DNA of 64,000 nucleotides. It comes from Chiridota heheva (taxonomy: Eukaryota; Echinodermata; Holothuroidea; Apodida; Chiridotidae). Within the stretch, counting starts at the first letter, position 1. Each line of letters begins with the position of its first letter. Positions 52,530-63,136 of this stretch are shown here, in pieces. Under the pieces are notes generated by a model. That model worked only from the letters and a program-made list of their open reading frames with translations. It was not told where the DNA came from and did no database searches. Position numbers and translations under genes: made by a program. Location of the stretch: assembly GCA_020152595.1 (NCBI GenBank), contig JAIGNY010004477.1:114501-178500 (forward strand), given 5' to 3'.

Positions 52530-52665
52530 AATTAATCACAGCAATATTGTACATGAAGTCAAGCAATCACAGCAATATTGAACATGACGTCAACCAACAC
52601 AGCAATATTTAACATGACGTTAACCAATCACAGCAATATTGAACATGAAGTCAACCAATCACAAT
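52530..52665. repeat. 37-bp tandem repeat, about 4 copies
   Basis: Unit around CAATCACAGCAATATTGAAC plus ATGACGTCAAC, just upstream of the SPRYD3 N-terminal exon (minus strand). ATGACGTCA is a CRE-like palindrome, repeated with variation (ACGTC, AAGTC). Confidence 0.82.
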
Positions 52666-53065
52666 AATCTGTAGATATAAACCAGTCAATCAAGGTAATT
52701 AATCTAAAACGATAAGAAAGTTAACCTTTAGAACTAGTGATACTGTATCTAGATGCAACTTGAGCTTAACTACTTCAAAATTGACAAAGGACCATTAGTG
52801 CACCAAAAATACAACCAAACTTGCTTAAAACCCGACTATTTTCCGCATTGTCAATTTTGGGGGCTTATTGCGCAAAAATTTGTGACATGGCAGATGAAGA
52901 CATCTTCCCATACCTGGTAAATTCTTTGTTTTTCAATCCTCTCTAAAATACATTTTAAAGGTCAACACGTATTCCACTCAAGGCCTTGAAAACTTTATTA
53001 TACCTTTGTGGCAACAGGTAATCAGCAATAAAGAAATACAATATAGAACTGGCGTAAATTGAAGA
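52666..53065. other. No gene recognised
   Basis: Unique AT-rich intronic sequence. Confidence 0.45.
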
Positions 53066-53255
53066 ACACATAGAGCATTAGACTGACAAGTAAGGGCACT
53101 CCTTGTTTTGCGAATTTCAAAGATATATCAACAACAGATCGATAAACTTCATGCCTTTATAGCCCACAGATAACGTGAGGTCAAAGGTCACTTGAATATT
53201 CATATTAGCCAGAAAATTGCTATACCATTGTGCGCTAGATAAGCATTTGATTTTT
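53066..53255 (-). mobile_element. MITE family A, copy 4 (inverted)
   Basis: Starts GAGCATTAGACTGACAAGTAA and contains the reverse complement of the family core (CGATAAACTTCATGCC, GGTCAAAGGTCACTTGAATA). The far end is degraded. Confidence 0.72.
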
Positions 53256-53402
53256 TGATGACATCACAAAGTGTTCCTCTGATGACATCACAAAGTTTGC
53301 CAGAATTCTAAAATCTTGAAACTTTGATTGACCATAACTCAAAAATAAGACTTGTTTAACTTTCAAAGATTTGTATTCATTTTACACATAATTTAATGTT
53401 AT

Positions 53403-54832
53403 TTTACATATTGTAGGCCCTACAAAAACTGTTACATAGGCCCTATATTAAAACTGTTATATAGGCCCTACATAAAAATTGTAACATAGGCTCTACTGTA
53501 TATCAAAACTGTTACATAGGTCCTACATAAAAATTGTTACATAGGCTCTACTGTATATCAAAACTGTTACATAGGCCCTACATACAAATTGTTACATAGG
53601 CTCTACTGTATATCAAAACTGTTACATAGGCCCTACATAAATACTGTTACATAGGCCCTACATAAATACTGTTACATAGGCCCTACATAAAACTGTTACA
53701 TAGGCCCTACATAAAAACTGTTACATAGGCCCTACATAAAAACTGTTACATAGGCCCTACATAAAAACTGTTACATAGGCCCTACATAAAAACTGTTACA
53801 TAGGCCCTACATAAAAACTGTTACATAGGCCCTACATAAAAACTGTTACATAGGCCCTACCTAAAAACTGTTACATAGGCCCTACATAAAAACTGTTACA
53901 TAGGCCCTACATAAAAACTGTTACATAGGCCCTACATAAAAATTGTTACATAGGCCCTACCTAAAAACTGTTACATAGGCCCTACATAAAATCTGTTACA
54001 TAGGCCCTACATAAAATCTGTTACATAGGCCCTATATAAGAAGTGTTACATAGGCCCTACGTAAAAACTGTTACATAGGCTTTACAGAAAAATTGTTACA
54101 TAAGCGCTACATAAAACCTGTTACATGGGCCCCACATAAAAACTGTTACATAGGCCCTACATAAAAACTGTTACATAGGCCCTACGTAAAAACTCTTACA
54201 TAGGCCCTACATAAAAACTCTTACATTGGCCCTACATACAAACTGTTACATAGGCCCTACATAAAAACTGTTACATAGGCCCTACATAAATACTATTACA
54301 TAGGCCCTACATAAAAACTATTACATAGGCCCTACTTAAAAACTGTTACATAGGCCCTTCATAAAAACTGTTACATAGGTCCTACATAAAATCTGTTACA
54401 TAGGCCCTACATAAAATCTGTTGCATAGGCCCTACATAAAATCTGTAACATAGGCCCTACATAAAATCTGTTGCATAGGCCCTACTGTACATACTGTAAA
54501 AACTGTAACATAGGCCCTACTGTACATAAAAACTGTTACATAGGCCCTACATAAAATCTGTTACATAGGCTCTACATAAAAACTGTTACATACCTGTAGG
54601 CCCTACATAAAAACTGTTACATAGGCCCTACATAACAACTCTTACATAGGCCCCACAGAAAAACTGTTACATAAGCCTTACATAAAAAATGTTACATAAG
54701 CCCTACATTAAAAATGTTACATAGGCCCCACATAAAAACTCTTACATAGGCCCTACAAAAAAAAACCTGTTACATAGGTCCTACATAAAAACTGTCACAT
54801 AGGCCCACAGAAAAACTGCTACATGTTACTGA
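53403..54832. repeat. 25-bp satellite, about 57 copies
   Basis: Unit TAGGCCCTACATAAAAACTG plus TTACA. The central part is highly homogeneous; the left edge alternates with longer CTCTACTGTATATCAAAACTG units, and the right part is more diverse. It is the longest tandem array in the window. Confidence 0.95.
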
Positions 54833-54835
54833 CCT

Positions 54836-56260
54836 CCAAAGGAATATTCCCATGAATGATCATTTTCATGTGTATAATAGAGGACTAATAAGAAAAGAAA
54901 CAAAATGGAGTAAAAATCCATCTTGATATCTAACTCTGTTTAGGATTTTATTACATTTATCTGGTCCGACCTCAGAGTACAGTAATGCACTTGTGAGTTG
55001 TATGACTCATCCCTACTACCCCGGCAATGTCAGTCCAAGGGGAGTCATTGACATATGAAAAAGTGACTCACATGTGCATCGTTGTACCAAATTGTCAGTC
55101 ACCAGAGTGACTCAGGGGTGAGTCAATTTACTTCAGACCCATTTACTTTGTACAGAAGTGAGTAATTATGGGTAAGTCATTTGCACAAGAAATGTCAGTC
55201 ACCTAAGTGACTGAGGGGTGTGTCAATGTGCATGTTTTCACCACCCACTTTGGTGCAATGATTCACCTTGTCTGGGGGTGTAGAGGTGAGTCACACAACT
55301 GGCATGTATTGTCATGAAGGAAGATCCAATCTTGAAAACTTGATGTAAAACAAAACACTGCATTTCTTTTACTTCTAACTTCTAGAGAAGTCGATTCTTA
55401 ATACTGTGTGCCCGCAGGCCAAATCTGGCCCGCCAGACAATCCAATCTGGCCCACGAACAATAGTCATTATATAATGCAATACAGTGCATGCAGGCATTG
55501 CATGTAAGATCAATCCGAATGAGATCGGTAAAAATCGCAAAATCATTTATTTTGGTTTTTTCCTAGGCAGATCGCCAAATCGTTTATTTGGGTTTTTTCC
55601 TAGGCAGATCGCCAAATCGTTTATTTGGGGTTTTTTCTAGGCAGATCACCAAATTGCTTATTTTGGTTTTTTCCTCGGCAGATCAGCTCACAAAAACATT
55701 GCGGTTTATCAAATACAATGTTATGTTTGGTTCTGCTATAAATTAGGCTCGCGGCTTGTCAAACGAAGGTGGATAAAAAAAAACCCAACATCTGGCGTAC
55801 ATCTTTCTAATCGCGCACGTACTCAACTTGTTTACATTTAGGGATTGTTTTGAAGGGTTTTGTTTGTCACATGACACTGGTTTTGCCACGATTGGCCACA
55901 ACCTGAAGCTGTTGTGAAATGATGGCCCTTTGAAAAATTTAATCAAGAACCCTTGTTCTAAAGTGTAAGGTACATGAGCAGATGGCTAAAGCATGTTCGT
56001 ATATTATGTTACACTCCAATCAAATATTGCTTCTAACAATTTAATTGAAAGAGGCAATTATTTTTCAAAAGATATATGCCATGTTTCTGACATCACACTG
56101 TAGACTGCGAGGTCGCTTTTATCATAATGCACTCATCAATTGTGTGACTAACCCTACACCCCTGGACAAGGTGAGTCAATGCAAACAAAGTAGGTGGACA
56201 AAACATGTACATTGATGCACCCCTCAGTCACTTAGGTGACTGACATTTTTTGTGAAATAA
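54836..56260. mobile_element. TTAA-type element remnant with AP-1-like repeats, interrupted by hAT copy 3
   Basis: Left: GGAATATTCCCATGAATG (54,840) as in the 15.5-kb element, then GTCCGACCTCAGAGTACAG, and 55,010-55,300 with repeated TGAGTCA words and the palindrome AGTCACCTAAGTGACT. Right: 56,090-56,260 carries the inverted partner (GACTGCGAGGTCGC, GACAAGGTGAGTCAATGC, CAGTCACTTAGGTGACTG). The pair look like the arms of one element. No transposase is visible. Confidence 0.6.
55388..55955. mobile_element. hAT-like MITE, copy 3, with internal tandem expansion
   Basis: Left end AAGTCGATTCTTAATACTG, right end AATCAAGAACCCTTG, flanked by TTCTAGAG (55,380-55,387) and TTCTAAAG (55,956-55,963). The interior matches copies 1 and 2, but a roughly 37-bp unit (GCAGATCGCCAAATCGTTTA) is repeated 3-4 times at 55,540-55,690, which explains the 568-bp length. 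Confidence 0.88.
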
Positions 56261-56725
56261 TTTAATTTTATCGAAGTATTTACTGGATTACTTTTCATTC
56301 CGTAAAAACCATCTGACGAGCTCTTCAAAGTATGGTCCACGTGCAAAACACTGCTATCAGGGCTATAACATTTTAGCAGGGGTAGGGAATATGTTTTGGA
56401 TCATTTGAGGAAAACAAATTCACAATACTTATAAAGTATAAACATTTCTTGATGTTTTATTTGTTTTTACACACCGATTTTATAATAAAACAATTTAGAA
56501 ATTCCATGAACCAAAAAAAATGTTGTCAGCAAAAAATCTGCCTGCAGTTTAGTGGAACATCCTAAAAGTTATTTGCGGGCGTTCTAATTGATCACAAACA
56601 TGTGGTGATTAAGGAACATGGCAACCAAATCATTGAATCAGAGAACTTTATCCCATCGTGGTGCTAAACAGGTAAAGATTTAGGAAAAGTTTTTTTTTTA
56701 AAGTGTAATATTTGTGTTAGTCTAA
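56261..56725. other. No gene recognised
   Basis: AT-rich, no domain or repeat terminus named. Confidence 0.5.
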
Positions 56726-56935
56726 TAGCTTGTTTGTTTGTTTGATGAGGTCTTAACGGCACCACGACAATGAAGGTCAAATTGGTCCTGAGAGGTCAGA
56801 TCATTTTAGAGGTAGTAAGGAAAGAGACCAGGGGGAGAATGAGAGAAATTCAAGAACGAAAGCCAGAAAGCTGTGATCGAGAGAGGAGGTGCATGGGTAA
56901 AACAAAAACAAAGTAGAGGGGTTGAAAGAGGAGAA

Positions 56936-57745
56936 TTAAATATGGTTGTAGAGGGATGCATGCTGAAGGAAGGAGATTATTTTATCTGGAGGATTTTTCT
57001 GGAAGAACTCAGCAATTGAGTTGTGGGGAGCGAGGGAAGCTCTGGGAAGGTTGTACAGGGGGCAAGCAAGGAGAACGTGTTGGATTGTGAGGATGCAGTG
57101 GCAATTGTTACAGAGGGGTTGGAGGGAACCAATAAGGAGATGGGAGTGAGTGAGGTGGGTGTGACCAATTTTAAGACGGGTAATATGAACGTTGTCGATA
57201 CGAGAAAGGTTGTTGATGGTGGATTTGATCGGGATTGTGGGCTGGGGCTGGATGACATGGAGTTTGTTATCAATTTGGGGGTTCCATAAGGTTTGCCAGC
57301 AGTCACGAACAAGAGAAGTGATAAGCGGTTTGATGTCAGAAAGGGTTTTGGGAAAAGGGGAAGGGAGGAGGTTAAGGGCAAGCTTAGCGGCTGTATCAGC
57401 CCTGTCATTGCCAGGGATGCCAACATGGCTGGGTATCCAGAAGAAAAGAACACTTTTCCTGCAGAGGGTGGGAGAAAAGAGTTTCCGGAGGAGGAGGTGG
57501 CTGGTCAGGTTATTCCATTTAAGATTGAGTAATGAAGTAAGAACAGCCTTTGAGTCAGAGAAAATGGCAAAGTGACTAAGAGGAGAGTACTCAATAAAGT
57601 TGAGGGCAAGGAGAATAGCCTTAGCCTCGGCTGAAAAGATGGATGAGTGGTCAGGAAGTCTGCTACTGAGGGTGATGTCTTGGATGATGGCAGCAGCAGC
57701 TGTCTTGTTGCCTTCCTTGGAGCCATCAGTATAGATGGAGGTGTA
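56936..57745 (-). pseudogene. LINE RNase H domain and C-terminal zinc knuckle
   Basis: IYTDGSKEGNKTAAAAII starts the domain. The catalytic set is complete: Asp (YTDGS), Glu (SAEAKAIL), Asp (FSDSKAVL), Asp (GNDRADTAAK), and IPSHVGIPGN is intact. The C-terminal part reads LKIGHTHLTHSHLLIG, CNNCHCILTIQHVLLACPLY, a CCHC-type knuckle, and stops at TAA (56,938-56,936). Of the whole LINE this domain is the best preserved, with only linker indels. Confidence 0.88.
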
Positions 57746-58488
57746 ATTTGAGAGTTGGTCTTTGATTTGGTTGTGGAGATTGATGAAGAGGTTAGGGTGA
57801 GTTTGAGTTTTGTTATAAGTGGAGAGGTCTAGGTGGACAGAAGGGAGGGGGATGGCCCAAGGAGGAAAAGTGGGCCAGGAGTAGGTGCCGAGAGTGGCAG
57901 GGTTGATGCCAAGTTGAAAGAGGTCTGATTTATTGTGTAAGCTGAAGGGAGGCGATAGGGTTTTAGTCCTATCAAAGAGGGAGGAGAAATTGGGGTACCT
58001 AATGAGGTTGTAAACAGGGTTCTGGGTGTTGGTGAGGACTCCAAAAGCATAGGAGAGGCTAAGCTTTTTACATCTAAGTAGAAAGGGGGGTTCGTTGTTT
58101 CAACATGAACGCTAGTGATTGGGGAGGTCCTGTAGGCTCCTAGACACAGCCTGAGGGCTTCATTTTGCATGGTGTTAATGTGGTTGAGGTATGAGTTGTG
58201 AGCGACACAGTAGACAATATTGCCATAGTCAAGCTTGGCATGAATGGTGAGCCTGAAAATTTTGAGGAGAGCATAGCGGTTCGCTCCCCAAGTAGTGTTG
58301 GAGAGCAGTCGGAGGATGTTGAGGGAGCTATTGCATTTTAGTTTCAGGTTGGTGATGTGTGGCTTGTAGGTGAGCTTGGGGTCTAGAGTTAGACCAAGGA
58401 ACTTTGTGTTTTCAACTTTAGGGATGCGATTGACATTGAGCACAAAGTTCAGGTTGGGGTGGAGGTTGTTGAAATGACAAAAGTGCAT
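57746..58488 (-). pseudogene. LINE RT thumb and linker region
   Basis: A continuous frame from RIPKVENTKFLGLTLDPKL through LLSNTTWGANRYALLKIF, YGNIVYCVAHNS and NEALRLCLGAYRTSP, typical of I-type LINE C-terminal RT regions between the active site and RNase H. The frame is lost in the proline/leucine-rich linker before RNase H. Confidence 0.85.
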
Positions 58489-58489
58489 G

Positions 58490-59946
58490 CAGAATGTCTT
58501 GTCTTTAGAGAATTTAAAACCGTTATTGTTGTTCCAGACTTGCAGCTGGTTGAGGCCGGTTGGAGCCTATTTTCAACAATAGGAAAGCTAGGGGAGGAGT
58601 AGAAGATGGTGAAGTCCACGTAGAGGGTACGTTTGATGTTGGGGCCAAGGTTATTCGTGATGTCATTAATGCTCAGGTCGAAGAGAGTGGGGGAGAGGAT
58701 GCTGCCTTAGGGGACGCCCTCTTCTTGGGGGTACGGGTTGGAGAGGGTGTGGCCAATACGAACTTGGAACTGCCTGGGTGAGAGGAAGTTTTGAATACAG
58801 ATGGGGAGGTGGCCTCTGAGGCCGATGGTGTGAAGTTTTCAGGTAGTGTATTTCCAAGTAGTGTCGAAAGCTTTCTCGAGGTCAAAAAATATGGCAATGA
58901 GGTGTTCCTTTTTGCAAAGGATTCCCGGATAGCGGTGTCGAGCATAATTAACTGGTCTAGGGTATTGCGACGTTTTGGAAGCCGCTTTGGTGAGAGAGAG
59001 GATTCTGTTGGTCTCGAGGAACCAGTTTAGTCTCTGATTAATGATCTTTTCCATAATTTTACAGAGACAGCAAGTAAGGGCGATGGGTCGGTAGCTGGTG
59101 GGGTCGGTACCATCCTTCCCCGGTTTAAGGACGGGGATGACTATAGCTGTCCTCCAGATAGGGGGAAAGGAGTGTGAGGACCAAATGTGGTTGAAGATGG
59201 TGAGTAGGGTAGTGGTGGCCTTGATGGGGAGGTGTTTCAGAAACTGATAGGGGATGTTATCTGGGCCCTTGGAGGTGCAGCCAGCGTCGTTGATGGCTTG
59301 GTTTAATTCAGAAAGGGTGAGAGGGGTGTTGTAGCTTTCGGAGTTGTCGGAGGGAAAAGTGATTCTCTGGGCTTCATCGCAAGCTTTTTTGATTTTGAAA
59401 GCATTGGAGTAGTTGGTCGAGGACGAGATGTTGCTGAAAGAGGCGGCGAGGTGGTCAACGATGTCCTTTTTTGCAGTGAGAAGGTCTCCATTCCAAGAGA
59501 GATGGGAGATGGAAGATTTGCCTTCTCTGCCGTGGAAGCTGTTAACCATTCTCCAAATCTTCTTAGTGGGGGTGTTGGTGGGGAGAGAAGAGATAAAGTT
59601 GTTGTTCCAAGTGTTGGTTTTACTGCCCTTGATAGTGCGTCTGGCCTTGGCACGGCTGATGCGAAAGAGGTTAAGGTTATGGGTGGTCGGGTTAGTTTTA
59701 AAGTTCCAGAGGGCTCTTTTCCTGTTCTTGATGGCGGTTTTGCAGTCATCCGAGAACCAGGCATTGGGGGGATGATTTGGGGGTTTGGAGGTTTTGGGAA
59801 TTGAGCAGGTGGCGATGTTGATAAGGATATTACTGAAGTTAGACATGGGATCCTCATCCTCGAGGAGATGGGGGGGAGAGGTGTGAGTCACAGAGGGTTT
59901 CAAAAAGGGGCCAGTCAGCCTTGTTGAGGTTCCAATTGGGGTGTGC
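58490..59946 (-). pseudogene. LINE reverse transcriptase domain
   Basis: In order: WFSDDCKTAIKNRKRALW, KGPDNIPYQFLKHLP, TSYRPIALTCCLCKIMEKI, RNTLDQLIMLD (different frame), FFDLEKAFDTTW (motif A), then VP(stop)GSILSPTLF, LSINDI and LYVDFTIF. Motif B carries TAA in place of the Gln codon of VPQGS. The YVDD box lacks three bases, leaving YVDF, so one of two catalytic Asp residues is gone. At least three frameshifts occur. Confidence 0.9.
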
Positions 59947-60598
59947 TCAGTGGGATTTGAAGATTGGAGTGTATAAGAAGAGGGTAATGATCACTACCAC
60001 AGAGGTCAGCAGTGACTCTCCAACTAAAATCAGGGAGGAGCTTAGGGGAACAGATAGACAGGTGAGAGAGCCTGTGGCAGGATGGAGGTAGGTCAGGGAG
60101 TTAGTGTTCAGTAAGGACAGGCTGTGCTGAAGAGCGTTTTCGATGAGCTTGCCTCTAGGGGTGGTGGTATTAGAGCCCCACAGAGGGTTGTAAGCGTTGA
60201 AATCACCAAGAAGGATGAAGGGGATGGGAAGCTGAGAGATGAGGTTGTTAAGGCTGGTTGGTTGAATGTTGGTGTTGGGAGGGAGATAGATATTGCAGAG
60301 AGTGAAAGTTTTGTGGAGGGAGATAGAAATACAGATGGCCTGAAGGTCGGTGTGCACACGAACAGGGCTGTGTGGGATATCGTGTCTAACAAGAATGGAG
60401 ACGCCACCACAGGCCCTGTCAGCATCCACTTGATGTTTGTGATAGCAAGCGAAGTTGTTGAGGGAGTAATGTTCTGTGGTTTTCAAGAAAGTTTCTTGTA
60501 GGCAGAAAACGACTGGGTTGAAGGTGGAGGCCAGAAGGTCAATTTCTTCAGAATTGGCCTTAAGGCTCCTAATGTTCCATTGTATGATGTTGATAGCC
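59947..60598 (-). pseudogene. LINE apurinic-like endonuclease domain
   Basis: The frame opens at the truncation point with IIQWNIRSLKANSEEID, then VVFCLQETFL, CGGVSILVRHDIPHSP, CNIYLPPN and FILLGDFNAYNPLWGS. The catalytic Asn (QWN), Glu (QET) and Asp/Asn (GDFN) are present. A frameshift near 60,000-60,060 moves the last motif (CGSDHYPLLI, the SDHxP box) into another frame. Sequence N-terminal to the endonuclease, including any ORF1, is missing. Confidence 0.88.
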
Positions 60599-61829
60599 TA
60601 GGCCATGGGCCCTAACTTTAGGCTATATAGCTAGGCCTATATTAAGTTATTAAAAATATCCAAAAAGTAAGTTATTTTTCAATCATCAATTTTCTACATG
60701 TTAATTTAAGAACAAAAAAACATAGAAATTGTATACAACTTATAACAACCCTCGTACGGCAATCCCAATATCAACCGTACTGAGGGATGTGTATAATAAC
60801 TATCTTGGGTCTAGAATCTTAACATATTTTAACATTCGCGAAACTAGCTTCCTGGAATAACGTATTGATAAATCCCTAAAACGCCTACCTGATACCAAAA
60901 TCAATGATCACGTCACGCTTTCCCAGAAAGCACTATTTTACTTCCATTACATGAATAAAATGAACGTGATCCAGATTTCACTATTTCTTTCAAGGTAACA
61001 AGTGACTCTTACAAGTCTTCGCACTTTAATTTTAAAAGTTTTAGGCGTTAATTTCGCATGCCATCACACTTGCTTGGTGCAAAATTACATTGGGGTGGTA
61101 CTGTGCCATTTGTGGCGATCTTGCAATATAAATCAGGAATGACTGAAAAGGAAAGCATATTGGTGTGAATTACAGCACGTCACCGCCCGTCAACACGCCC
61201 CGCCCCCTCCCCGTCCCTTCCCCCTTCCTCCTCGCTCCGTTTCCGTTTGCACACAAAGAGTGGTTCGTGTATGACATTGTTAATATGTTGTCATAGTTGT
61301 GATATGGCCTTGATACGGTAATTTCGGGAATAAAATTGCTCAGCCCAGAGGAAGTTTCAAGTTGCGTCCAGTATGGATTCCCTACCTATCCTGGATGAAC
61401 TGCTCCCAACATGGATTAAAAATGGATGAACCAGCTTATCTCAGTTGGGATTTTTTTTAAATAGTCGGAAAATCCCACCTGGAAATTTAAGCTCCTGGCC
61501 CGCGAAATATTCATTTTGGCGGCCATAGAAATAGAAAGTAAGGCCAGGATACAGATGGGCTCGACTCATCCGGATTGAAGCCAACTTGTATATCTGTAAG
61601 TCACCAAAATCGCGAGTTTCCTTAATGACTCTCGTAATAAATAAATGTTAAATTCACTTGTAAAACCAACTGAATATCTCTCTAACACGTACTGTCTCTA
61701 ACAGTACGTGGCACTTTCAGCTCGGTCAAAATCTATGTTCATCCATCAGTTCCATCATATAGCATAACATATTAACGTCCCGAAAGCATCCAGTGCTGGA
61801 CATTATAGCAAAACGGCCACGGCCTTATG
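60599..61829. other. No gene; GC-box-like patch at 61,185-61,245
   Basis: A C-rich segment (CGCCCCGCCCCCTCCCC) gives GGGGCGGGGCG on the minus strand, next to TGACGTGCTG. It could be a promoter region for the minus-strand SPRYD3 gene, whose first exon is missing, but no first exon can be assigned. Confidence 0.3.
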
Positions 61830-61912
61830 CACTCACTGGTTCAGTACCGGGATTTAAACCCGGGACGTGTGGGTGTTAGGAAAAAGCACTAACCACTATC
61901 ACCACAGAGGTC
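61830..61912 (-). mobile_element. tRNA-derived SINE head or tRNA pseudogene
   Basis: The minus strand reads GATAGTGGTTAGTGC (A box) and GGGTTTAAATCCCGGTACTG (B box) about 40 bp apart. The anticodon arm and acceptor stem are not convincingly paired, so a working tRNA is unlikely. Confidence 0.6.
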
Positions 61913-62380
61913 TGTAATGGTCAAATATTGACCATTCTTTTTTAGAGTATAACGATTTCTATATAAAATACGTCTTCGGTCGTCCGTGCAGTCCGTCGGT
62001 TAATCGATGTGTTGCCAGCAACATTACCTAAATATGGATATTTTGAATCATTCTGAAATCTTAGGCATTACTAAGCAAATTTTGTATCCAAATTCGTGAT
62101 GTATTGCACAACGAGTTAGTATGTTCTTAATGTAAATCCTTCTCATAATTTCCCATTTTGAAGAAGCGTATAAGTCTGTTACGTTCCCACCCTCAAGGTG
62201 GGCATTCTTATTCATTGATTGAGCTTTAGGAAAGACATTTTGAGTTGCCGCCCAGTCATACGTCACAAAATAAGCACAAATGAACTGACGAAAAAATATC
62301 CAAAATATTTAGGGCGATAAGTTAAAGACTAGAAGAGCTAAGTGAAAATTTAAAACCTGATCTATTCAGATCTTTGTAGT

Positions 62381-63136
62381 TTTTTAACAGATTTGTTCAG
62401 TGGTGAAGCAAGTCCATTTTATATGAAGGAGGACTTCAAAAGAAACAAAATGACTTATAGAACTGTATAAAACATTAAAAAATCTTACTACGTTAAGGAG
62501 ATATTCAAATTTAAAGTTTGGTTTCATTTGTGTAGAAACGACTGAAATCAGACTAGTTGTAAATCACAGCCTCAGAATCACTCGAAGTCTTTATGTATTT
62601 CATCATATTTTGTCCTGCAATTTTGTCGCGGTGGCTTAAAAACCATTGGATATGTCAGGAAAGTGGTAAAACACTGGATCTTGTAAGGGTGGGCCTAATA
62701 TTATAATTTACAACCTGCATTGGCGCAACACTGTGGCCAGAGGTTCTTCAGTGGTTGCTAAAATGGCTCCTTTTTCTGATTGCTCTCCTCGATATGGGGC
62801 GCCTTTCATGGACCTCGGCTGTTGCTAAGTTGGGGCCCCTTTTTTGATTTTCTTCCCCGATGTGGAGCCCCTTTCATGTATCTTTCGGTTGTTAAGATGG
62901 GTACCTTTTTCTTATCTCCGTAAACTTATTTTATTGTGTGAATGTGATTATGTTAATTTATATTGTATTTTTACGGGTGGAAATTTTCTGAAAGGGGCCC
63001 CTCATCGGGATGTACCCAGGGTCCCCACATTTCTAAATCCGGCCCTGATTGAAGTAGTTACTTCACCATTTTGTTTCTTTTAAAGTCCTCTTCAATGTAA
63101 GATTAACTTGCTTGACCACTCAACTAATCCTTTAAC
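62381..63136 (+). mobile_element. MITE family D copy split by a 0.4-kb insertion
   Basis: The left part (62,396-62,655) matches 24.33 kb: GTTCAGTGGTGAAGCAAGTC, GAGGACTTCAAAAGAAACAA, GTAGAAACGACTGAAATCAG, TTTTGTCCTGC. The right arm (63,060-63,136) has TTCACCATTTTGTTTCTTTT and ACTAATCCTTTAA. Between them (about 62,660-63,058) lies unrelated sequence with two CCCGATGTGGAGCCCCTTTC-like units and ATCCGGCCCTGATTG. Confidence 0.78.

Larger units (their letters stand above)
56726..60598 (-). mobile_element. Long LINE of the I superfamily (EN-RT-RNase H), inactive
   Basis: A 3.9-kb, 5'-truncated non-LTR retrotransposon. From high to low coordinate it has an APE endonuclease, reverse transcriptase, RNase H, a zinc knuckle, a purine/pyrimidine-biased 3' UTR and a tail that reads ATCAAACAAACAAACAA on the element strand. 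RNase H after RT places it near the I/Nimb group (inference). It lies upstream of the SPRYD3 N-terminal exon, probably in an intron. Three shorter copies lie at 3.68, 41.8 and 50.4 kb, and a related family at 35.1 kb. Frameshifts, a stop in RT motif B and loss of one catalytic Asp show it is dead. Confidence 0.93.

Noticed and set aside
57192-57575. 127-residue plus-strand ORF
   Set aside because: Antisense to the LINE RNase H and zinc-knuckle region.
59413-59804. Plus-strand ORFs of 117-125 residues at 59.4-60.5 kb
   Set aside because: Antisense shadows of the minus-strand LINE endonuclease and RT, which carry clear catalytic motifs.
61370-61440. First coding exon on the plus strand (ATG at 61,373)
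   Set aside because: The frame ends after 18 codons, with no domain and no supporting exon downstream.
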